A stretch of DNA of 11,346 nucleotides from Bacillota bacterium (GTDB lineage Bacteria > Bacillota_I > Bacilli_A > Acholeplasmatales > UBA5453): the NCBI GenBank assembly GCA_023436805.1, contig JAEZHT010000051.1, forward strand, positions 1 to 11,346. Reading direction: 5' to 3'. This document shows, one piece after another, positions 6,684 through 11,346 of this stretch. The first letter of the stretch is position 1. Every line of letters begins with the position of its first letter. The notes beneath the pieces are model-generated. The model had not been told where the DNA came from and did not search any database. It saw only the letters and a list, made by a program, of their open reading frames with translations. A program made the position numbers and the translations under genes.

Positions 6684-8675
6684 TCTTTCATCTCCCTCGT
6701 CGTGTTCTCTTAAGAGTAACGTTTTTAACGATTCAAACACTTCTGGAATCGTTTGATTTTTTATTTGTGTTGCAGCACTGTTCAAGTGACCGCCACCGCC
6801 CAATTCTTCCATGATGATTTGGACGTTGATTTCATCATAACTGCGCGCAGAAATACCAATCGACTCATCATCGACTCTCGCGATGGTGAAGCCGGCTTTC
6901 ACGCCTTCAATCTCGAGGATTTTTTGTGATGTTTGGGCGAGCAATACACGGTCTCTAACCACATTCGATTCATCCACAACAACCGCAAATCCTTTGGTCA
7001 CCACTTGTACACTATTGAGTAATTCGTTGATCAATAAAGTGCGGTCCAAATCAAGTCTTAACCATTCTTTAACACGGACCGAGGATGCTTCATGTTCTTT
7101 TAAGTACGCTGCAGCACCGAATGTTCGTGTCCCGGTTCGATAGGAGAATTCGTTGGTATCCACGATGATACCCCCATACATGATGGTCGCTTCAACCGGT
7201 AATAAATCGATGTCTTTTTGGTAAAACTCCATCATTTCTGCGACCAATTCCACAGAGGATGAAGCGTAAGGTTCAACATAGGTAAAAATCGATTCAAATG
7301 TATTTTCCCCATGTCTGTGGTGGTCAATACATGCGATCTTTTTAGCTTGTTTGTATACGTCTTGATTGGCGACGATGTTTGGTGATTGCGTGTCAACAAT
7401 GACGAGCAAGGTATCGTTATTCATGAATCTGAGAATATTCTTAGATTCATCGAGTTGGGCAAATAAATGCGGAGCTTCTTCCTTCAAATAAGGCACAATC
7501 TTCTTAACGGTGTTATCGACTTCAGGGATGTCAAAGACTATTTTCACTTCTTTTTTCGAAGCAGAAGCCATCTTGTAAACCCCAATCATCGCACCTAAAG
7601 CATCGATGTCAGCGAATTTATGTCCCATGATGACGATGTTTGAAGCCGCTTCAATGAGTTCCCTAAAGTTTTGTGATTGAATACGAACGTGTACCCTTGA
7701 ACTCTTTTCAGAAGCATTGGATTTACCACCAAAGTAAGCAATCTTTTCATTTTGAATGTTGACGACTGCTTGGTCACCTCCACGTTTTTCAGCCAATTCA
7801 ATGGCGTTTTGAGCTAAGGTTCCCAATTCTTCAAAAGAGACTTCCCAGCATGCAATCCCGATGGATGCAGAAATACGAATGCGGTGTTTCGCCGATACTT
7901 CACGGATGCGGTTTAAGATTTCAAATTTATTGACCATGACTTTTTGTAGTTCTTCATAGTGCATCGCGATGGTCATACGGTCTTCTGTATACAGCTTGAT
8001 ATACCCTTTATGTTCTTGAATCCAGTCGGTGATAATCCCTAAATATTCACCGCGGATATTGGATTTTTCATAAATATCGAATCCCGACAAAGCTTCTTCG
8101 ACGTTATCGAGATAGATGACACCAAACGCCGTAGACCGTTTGAGGTATTTGTCTTTAATGTCTTCACGTGATGTCACATCAAACAAATAGACCGCTTGGT
8201 TGTTTTTACTGCTGATGGCGTCATAACGCTTATCACCTACAGCAAATGTGGTGACCGCTGCTTGTTCTTTGATTAAATTACCCAAGCTCTCGTGGAGCTG
8301 ACCAACCAAGGCGTTTTCAATGTCAAAACCGAAAATTTTATTGGCGAATGGGTTACTCCACTTTACTGTAAAATTATCGTTGTCATAAAGAAAAATCCCA
8401 ATCGGTAATTCATTGAATGCTTCATCCCCAATTTGCTTAACATGGTATGACAAACTCGACCATGCAGTCAATCGGGCATTGAGCGATTTGATTTTTTGTT
8501 TACGGTTGTGGTTTAAAATGAATTCAATCGATATGACAATCGCGCCAAAAAACGCCATTATGATGGCATAGTATAGAACGAAATCCATATTGTTGAATGC
8601 GCCGTGTTGATAAGCAATGATGCCTGCTGTAATCAATCCTGCAATCGATAATAGCAGTGCAATAATCCTTCTCAT
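6240..8675 (-). CDS. Fusion of GdpP-type cyclic-di-AMP phosphodiesterase with ribosomal protein bL9
   Basis: This continuous 811-codon frame joins two proteins that are separate neighbours in most Bacillota. Residues 1-664 are GdpP-like: two membrane helices (about 4-23 and 32-54), a PAS-like region (about 80-165), a degenerate GGDEF domain (about 175-307, with GGDQ at 299-302), and DHH/DHHA1 phosphoesterase domains (about 340-650). Metal ligands are in place: H352, D356 and D358 (GHKFADID), D428, the DHH triad 451-453 and D506 (VDTNEF). RTGTRTF (513-519) and GGGGH (626-630) are also present. It should hydrolyse c-di-AMP to pApA at the cytoplasmic membrane face. Residues 665-811 are a complete L9. 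No stop codon intervenes. The gene starts after a near-consensus promoter, with AGGTGAGG just before the ATG. It is followed 9 bases later by dnaB, as in the usual gdpP-rplI-dnaB order. The fusion could be real or could hide a one-base sequencing error. Confidence 0.92.
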   Translation of the reverse strand: MRRIIALLLSIAGLITAGIIAYQHGAFNNMDFVLYYAIIMAFFGAIVISIEFILNHNRKQKIKSLNARLTAWSSLSYHVKQIGDEAFNELPIGIFLYDNDNFTVKWSNPFANKIFGFDIENALVGQLHESLGNLIKEQAAVTTFAVGDKRYDAISSKNNQAVYLFDVTSREDIKDKYLKRSTAFGVIYLDNVEEALSGFDIYEKSNIRGEYLGIITDWIQEHKGYIKLYTEDRMTIAMHYEELQKVMVNKFEILNRIREVSAKHRIRISASIGIACWEVSFEELGTLAQNAIELAEKRGGDQAVVNIQNEKIAYFGGKSNASEKSSRVHVRIQSQNFRELIEAASNIVIMGHKFADIDALGAMIGVYKMASASKKEVKIVFDIPEVDNTVKKIVPYLKEEAPHLFAQLDESKNILRFMNNDTLLVIVDTQSPNIVANQDVYKQAKKIACIDHHRHGENTFESIFTYVEPYASSSVELVAEMMEFYQKDIDLLPVEATIMYGGIIVDTNEFSYRTGTRTFGAAAYLKEHEASSVRVKEWLRLDLDRTLLINELLNSVQVVTKGFAVVVDESNVVRDRVLLAQTSQKILEIEGVKAGFTIARVDDESIGISARSYDEINVQIIMEELGGGGHLNSAATQIKNQTIPEVFESLKTLLLREHDEGDERMKVILTEDVKGRGKKDDVIDVANGYGTFLLSSSKAILASDENIKAIEKEKQLIKEREAEHLALMNKLKQEIESKSVNIFINIGNDGKLFGSVTTKQIVESFEEQTGIRLDKKKVELTSEINSVGIYTATVSLHKDVKAQFEINVLEK
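6691..6698 (-). promoter_or_regulatory. Internal ribosome binding site for L9
   Basis: GAGGGAGA on the minus strand, 7 bases before the L9 ATG, lies inside the fused reading frame, where it encodes Glu-Gly-Asp. It is the main evidence that L9 can be initiated independently. Confidence 0.6.
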
Positions 8676-8695
8676 GGCCTCACCTACTTTCTTTA

Positions 8696-8724
8696 ATTAT
8701 ATCGAAAAATGGCCATTTTATCAA
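8696..8724 (-). promoter_or_regulatory. Promoter of gdpP-rplI-dnaB
   Basis: TTGATA (8724-8719), a 17-base spacer, then TATAAT (8701-8696): one mismatch to the sigma-A consensus. It begins directly beyond the rpsR terminator. Transcription would start near 8689, giving a leader of about 14 bases. Confidence 0.75.
8706..8719. promoter_or_regulatory. Perfect 14-bp palindrome in the gdpP promoter spacer (candidate operator)
   Basis: AAAATGGCCATTTT occupies most of the spacer between the -35 and -10 boxes and shares one base with the -35 box. The position suits a repressor site, but no regulator can be named from the sequence. Confidence 0.3.
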
Positions 8725-8753
8725 TAAAAAAAGACTTTGATAACAAAGTCTTT
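8724..8753 (-). terminator. Rho-independent terminator of rpsF-ssb-rpsR
   Basis: On the minus strand AAAGACTTTG (8753-8744), a TTAT loop and CAAAGTCTTT (8739-8730) form a 10-bp stem followed by TTTTTAT. It lies 9 bases after the rpsR stop codon and abuts the -35 box of the gdpP promoter. Confidence 0.88.
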
Positions 8754-8762
8754 ATAGTGGTA

Positions 8763-8993
8763 TTATTCTTTAACGTATGGAAGTAGTGCCATATGTCTTG
8801 CACGCTTGATCGCGGTTGCAAGAGGACGTTGCCATTTAGCTGATGTTCCAGTCACACGACGAGGTAAAATTTTGCCTCGGTCGGAAGTGAAACGCTTCAA
8901 TAGTTCAACATCTTTGAAATCGATATGATCAACTTTATTTTGTGTAAAATAGCACACTTTACGACGTCTTTTAAATCCGCCTTTTTGTTGCAT
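8763..8993 (-). CDS. rpsR: 30S ribosomal protein bS18
   Basis: This 76-residue protein is S18, which binds 16S rRNA in the platform as a heterodimer with S6. Conserved blocks are [14 protein letters not shown] (7-20), the segment [20 protein letters not shown] (25-44), [13 protein letters not shown] (44-56) and [11 protein letters not shown] (64-74). Length is normal. The ribosome binding site AGGAGG (9005-9000) lies 6 bases before the ATG and fills most of the 13-base gap after ssb. It is the last gene of the operon and is followed at once by the terminator. Confidence 0.97.
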   Translation of the reverse strand: MQQKGGFKRRRKVCYFTQNKVDHIDFKDVELLKRFTSDRGKILPRRVTGTSAKWQRPLATAIKRARHMALLPYVKE

Positions 8994-9006
8994 ACTAAGC
9001 CTCCTA

Positions 9007-9426
9007 TTAGAATGGTAAATCTTCTTCTGTAGCTAGACTCTTTCCTTTGCTGATGAATGGGTCTTCTTCTTCAGGTTCGTAACTTGGTTGAGTAGGTGCG
9101 ACATCGCGTCTACTTTCTAAGCTTTGAACTGAATCACAAACCACTTCTGTAACATAACGAGTTTCACCATTATTGGTTTCATAAGTTCTCGTTTGGATAC
9201 GACCTTCCACGCCCAACAGTGCCCCTTTACGGACATAATTTGTCATGAATTCAGCCGTTTTATTCCACGCTACACATTGGATAAAATCTGCTTTTTTTTC
9301 ACCTTGATCGTTGGTATAACGGCTATCAACCGCTAAGGTAAACGATACAACAGGTATGTTACTTTGTGTTCTTTTTTGTTCTGGGTCTTTGGTTATACGC
9401 CCAATTAAAACAACTCGGTTAAGCAT
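9007..9426 (-). CDS. ssb: Single-stranded DNA-binding protein SSB
   Basis: This 139-residue protein has an OB-fold DNA-binding domain (about 1-105), beginning [16 protein letters not shown] and including [13 protein letters not shown] and [10 protein letters not shown] short, acidic disordered linker follows, and it ends in the tip EEDLPF that recruits replication and repair partners. It coats single-stranded DNA during replication and repair as a tetramer. Length is on the short side because of the brief linker. The ribosome binding site GGGAGG (9441-9436) is 9 bases before the ATG, overlapping the tandem TAA stops of rpsF. The rpsF-ssb-rpsR order is the standard Bacillota arrangement and co-expresses SSB with ribosomal proteins. 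Confidence 0.97.
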   Translation of the reverse strand: MLNRVVLIGRITKDPEQKRTQSNIPVVSFTLAVDSRYTNDQGEKKADFIQCVAWNKTAEFMTNYVRKGALLGVEGRIQTRTYETNNGETRYVTEVVCDSVQSLESRRDVAPTQPSYEPEEEDPFISKGKSLATEEDLPF

Positions 9427-9444
9427 TGAATTGCGCCTCCCTTA

Positions 9445-9732
9445 TTATTCGCCGTCTTTAACAACGATGTAGCGAATAACTGTTTCTGTAATACGGATGA
9501 CACGATCGAATTCAGCGATTGCTTCATTGGTTGCATTCACTAGACTCCACACATAATAACCTTTTTTCATGTGTTCGATTTCATACGCTAGCTCTTTCAA
9601 TCCGATCTCTTTAAGCTCTAAAACTTCGGAACCTCTTTCTGTGAAGATGTTGCTTAAGTTAGCAACTAGGCTCTTGATTTGTTCGCTTTCAAGGTCAGGA
9701 CGAATGATGTACATAATTTCGTATTTCTTCAT
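9445..9732 (-). CDS. rpsF: 30S ribosomal protein bS6
   Basis: This 95-residue protein is S6, the S18 partner in the central platform of the small subunit. It has the family start KKYEIMYIIRPDL (2-14), the GLKELAYEIEHMKKGYYV stretch (44-61) and the C-terminal EFDRVIRITETVIRYIVVK (74-92). Length is typical, with no glutamate tail. The ribosome binding site AAGGAGG (9747-9741) is 8 bases before the ATG. It is the first gene of rpsF-ssb-rpsR and ends in tandem TAA codons. Confidence 0.97.
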   Translation of the reverse strand: MKKYEIMYIIRPDLESEQIKSLVANLSNIFTERGSEVLELKEIGLKELAYEIEHMKKGYYVWSLVNATNEAIAEFDRVIRITETVIRYIVVKDGE

Positions 9733-9804
9733 TCTAATTTCCTCCTTCTGGTCTATTGGCCTATAGATGAACTACAGGCAAGGATGGTCTATAAAAACCA
9801 TGCT
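9733..9804 (-). promoter_or_regulatory. rpsF 5' leader with repeated and paired segments
   Basis: The transcript leader, about 70 bases long, is unusually long for this window. It carries ATAGACCA twice (9792-9785 and 9756-9749), the second copy next to the ribosome binding site. Two small hairpins are possible: ATGGT with ACCAT near 9802-9784, and TCTAT with ATAGA at 9767-9752. In many bacteria the S6:S18 complex binds its own leader; I cannot identify the known motif here with confidence, so an autoregulatory role is only a possibility. Confidence 0.3.
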
Positions 9805-9809
9805 TTGAT

Positions 9810-9838
9810 ATTATATCATAGATAAATCTATATGACAA
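9810..9838 (-). promoter_or_regulatory. Promoter of rpsF-ssb-rpsR
   Basis: TTGTCA (9838-9833), a 17-base spacer and TATAAT (9815-9810), with TGA directly before the -10 as the TGn extension. This is the strongest promoter match in the window and fits a ribosomal protein operon. Confidence 0.8.
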
Positions 9839-9852
9839 ACGTTTTTTGTCAT
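9832..9852. repeat. Inverted repeat joining the cinA stop and the rpsF -35 box
   Basis: ATGACAAA (9832-9839) and TTTGTCAT (9845-9852) form an 8-bp perfect inverted repeat with a 5-base centre. The right arm contains the TGA stop of the cinA-like gene and the left arm contains the -35 box of rpsF. It lacks a T tract on the minus strand, so it is at best a weak terminator; it could also be an operator. Confidence 0.5.
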
Positions 9853-10319
9853 TTTGTAAGCAGTTTTACCAACATTTGATAGACCACTTTTTTCGCATGT
9901 TCAATGATGGCCTCTCTGCCTTCATTTTTCAATTGCAAATGGTAACTATAAGATTCGCCTTGGTAATGAAAAGCAAACCACACTTCACCGATTTGTGAAT
10001 TGGGTTGTGCTGTGGGTCCAGCGTTGCCTGTGATGCCAACACCAACATCGGCTTTTGCAAGTTCAGCGATGCTTTTTGCCATTTCAATGGCGATGACTTT
10101 AGAGACAACCCCGTGGACATCGAACAACATTTTTGGGATGCCTAATACCGTTTCTTTGGATGATTCAGAATATGTCACCACGCTGTAATCCAGGATGGTA
10201 GAAACATTCGGAATCTTCACGAGTTCAGAAACGAGTGCCCCACCTGTCATCGACTCTGCGAAAGCAATCTTGTATTCATAATCCATTAAAATTTGGGCTA
10301 CTTTTTGAACATCATTCAT
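9849..10319 (-). CDS. CinA C-terminal domain protein, PncC-like nicotinamide mononucleotide deamidase
   Basis: This 156-residue protein is the CinA/PncC amidase domain alone, without the N-terminal MoCF/COG1058 part of full CinA. The family enzyme converts nicotinamide mononucleotide to nicotinate mononucleotide, recycling NMN released by NAD-dependent DNA ligase. Visible motifs are AESMTGG (21-27, with the presumed catalytic serine S23), the YSVVTYSESSKETVLG block (45-60, with Y50 and K55), VS at 72-73 and GITGNAGP (95-102), then IGEVWFAF (110-117). The usual glycine pair after GP is replaced by TAQPNSQ. The start ATG overlaps the TGA of the preceding gene as ATGA, indicating translational coupling. 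Stand-alone domains of this kind are common, so this is not necessarily a truncation. The family is sure; the enzymatic role is by homology. Confidence 0.88.
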   Translation of the reverse strand: MNDVQKVAQILMDYEYKIAFAESMTGGALVSELVKIPNVSTILDYSVVTYSESSKETVLGIPKMLFDVHGVVSKVIAIEMAKSIAELAKADVGVGITGNAGPTAQPNSQIGEVWFAFHYQGESYSYHLQLKNEGREAIIEHAKKVVYQMLVKLLTK

Positions 10320-11095
10320 CTTGTTTTATCCTTCAGTGGTATCGCAAATTTGAGCGCTTTATAAGCATCATATCCTAAACGGAAAACCGCGCCATTATAG
10401 AGTTTTAAGGTGACGAAGTATTGCTCATCCATATGCGGATCTTGATCTAAGAAGGTTTCAAATATGCGTTGATATTTTGGATTCAGCGGCTTTTTATTAA
10501 GCGGTAACTCACGCTTCGATGATACATAGTGTTCAACCTCAGAAATGTCAATTAAGACACGTGATTGGTCGTTTTTCTCGGCGTCAATCACACGCATGTT
10601 GACTGGCTTATCTGCCCCAAACATACGTGGTAAAGGGTATTTGGTATCCTTAAAATAATCGTCGATAAATAACAGATGATGCCCGTCGGTCAACAAGTAT
10701 ATTTTGTTAGACTTCAGTGTTCTCACATGGGGTGAACGGTGTTGTCCAATATAGTACAAATCATAATGGTCAAGACCGCTAAATTTGGTTTCATAAAAGG
10801 TGTCTACTGCATTCAAATATTGGTGAATGCGGATGTATTTTGGGAGTATCGCGTATAGAATCAACCCAATCAGTAATAAAACTGCAAACACATATACTAC
10901 CAAAGGGGGGAGTGGTTTTAACCCATCCACTGCGGCGAGGGCTAGAAACAATAACACCAATAATAGCCATAGTGTATATAAAAAGCTTCGGGCAGACGAT
11001 GGCGCTAAATACATTTTCTTGGCCAATTTTTCGATTGCTTTATCGGTCAATGGTTGACCCGTTTCAATTTTAAATAACATGCTACTGAATGTCAT
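10316..11095 (-). CDS. Two-helix membrane protein, function unknown
   Basis: I do not recognise this 259-residue protein. The first 36 residues are polar. Two strongly hydrophobic segments follow at about 38-57 and 64-84, separated by a short DGLKPLP turn, so both ends should lie on the same side, probably the cytoplasm. The remaining 170 residues are soluble and mixed alpha/beta, with strand-like stretches such as NKIYLLTDGHHLLFIDDY (about 129-146), YFVTLKLYNGAVFRLGY (about 226-242) and many charged residues. This might be a pleckstrin-homology-like fold, but that is a guess. AGGAGG (11106-11101) is 5 bases before the ATG and overlaps the stop of the upstream PDZ gene. It is coupled to the cinA-like gene by an ATGA overlap, so the three are one transcription unit. 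Confidence 0.75.
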   Translation of the reverse strand: MTFSSMLFKIETGQPLTDKAIEKLAKKMYLAPSSARSFLYTLWLLLVLLFLALAAVDGLKPLPPLVVYVFAVLLLIGLILYAILPKYIRIHQYLNAVDTFYETKFSGLDHYDLYYIGQHRSPHVRTLKSNKIYLLTDGHHLLFIDDYFKDTKYPLPRMFGADKPVNMRVIDAEKNDQSRVLIDISEVEHYVSSKRELPLNKKPLNPKYQRIFETFLDQDPHMDEQYFVTLKLYNGAVFRLGYDAYKALKFAIPLKDKTR

Positions 11096-11104
11096 GATTG
11101 CCTC

Positions 11105-11346
11105 CTATACAGTGATGCTGACTTGGATGGTAACGAATTGATTGTTGGTGTATCTTCTCACCGTCAAATTCAGTGTATCACCAAACTTCATCCCTGACAA
11201 TAACAAAGCCAAAGATTCTAAGTTTACAATGACTTCATCATTCACATGTGTGATGATATCATGTTCAAACAATATACCGACGGCCGGTCTAAGCGGAACG
11301 ATCGAATCGACATAAACCCCTGCGGTATGATTATCTTCGATAAATT
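11105..11346 (-). CDS. PDZ-domain protein, C-terminal part (5' end beyond window)
   Basis: Hand translation of the minus strand to the TAG at 11107-11105 gives 79 complete residues of an open frame. They form a PDZ domain: AGVYVDSIVPLRPAVG, then ILFEHDIITHVNDEVI, a helix LESLALLLSGMKFGDT and a last strand LNLTVRRY. Such C-terminal PDZ domains occur in HtrA/DegP-type serine proteases, which are the best guess, but the catalytic part is outside the window and other PDZ proteins are possible. The PDZ domain would bind C-terminal peptides or substrates. It is the upstream partner of the two-helix membrane protein gene, 9 bases away. Confidence 0.8.
   Translation of the reverse strand, partial: FIEDNHTAGVYVDSIVPLRPAVGILFEHDIITHVNDEVIVNLESLALLLSGMKFGDTLNLTVRRYTNNQFVTIQVSITV

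Noticed and set aside
9733..9848. S6:S18 leader motif as a firm call
   Set aside because: I could not recognise the conserved stem-loop with confidence, so it is listed only as a possible regulatory leader.
1..11346. Mobile elements, CRISPR arrays, tRNA/rRNA genes or a defence system
   Set aside because: No transposase, spaced repeat array, RNA gene signature or defence-type domain was seen; the gene content and order are conserved core.

Overview
The window looks like a chromosomal core-gene region of a low-GC Gram-positive bacterium on the Mollicutes side of the Bacillota, most like an Acholeplasma-type organism. Three things point there. The gene order rpsF-ssb-rpsR followed by gdpP-rplI-dnaB is the classic Bacillota order. 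Intergenic spaces are very short, with strong AGGAGG-type ribosome binding sites. The base composition is moderate to low GC (about 40 percent by eye). UGA is used as a stop codon (prfA, prmC, the 259-residue membrane protein and the cinA-like gene all end in TGA) and tryptophan is always TGG, so the code is standard and not the UGA=Trp code of Mycoplasma or Spiroplasma. The genus is an inference; no rRNA is present.

Layout, left to right. (1) 1-1123, minus: 5' part of a PlsC-type acyltransferase with a zinc-ribbon extension, running off the left edge and driven by its own extended -10 promoter. (2) 1197-3707, minus: prfA, prmC and a tsaC/ywlC-like gene, overlapping one another and closed by a hairpin terminator at the last stop codon. 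(3) 3843-4277, plus: a dps ferritin-like gene divergent from prfA, with its own promoter and terminator. (4) 4340-4837, plus: a small membrane protein built of three repeated helical hairpins, whose extended -10 promoter starts just beyond the dps terminator. (5) A perfect palindrome at 4844-4867, with T-rich tracts on both sides, acts as a shared bidirectional terminator between that gene and dnaB. (6) 4875-8675, minus: a gdpP-like gene fused in frame to rplI (ribosomal protein L9), then dnaB. (7) 8763-9732, minus: rpsF, ssb and rpsR, with a near-consensus promoter at one end and a strong terminator at the other. (8) 9849-11346, minus: a PDZ-domain protein (partial), an unrecognised two-helix membrane protein and a stand-alone CinA C-terminal (PncC-like) protein.

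Functionally this is translation and replication housekeeping: peptide release (RF1 and its methyltransferase PrmC), tRNA t6A synthesis (TsaC-like), three ribosomal proteins (S6, S18, L9), SSB, the replicative helicase, and c-di-AMP turnover (GdpP). Dps adds iron and oxidative protection, and the CinA-like enzyme adds pyridine-nucleotide salvage.

The feature most worth attention is the in-frame GdpP-L9 fusion. A membrane-anchored c-di-AMP phosphodiesterase continues with no stop codon into a complete L9, while a good ribosome binding site and ATG for L9 survive inside the reading frame. One gene may therefore make both a membrane-tethered fusion and free L9. I see no mobile element, CRISPR array, tRNA or rRNA, and no intergenic stretch longer than about 140 bases.
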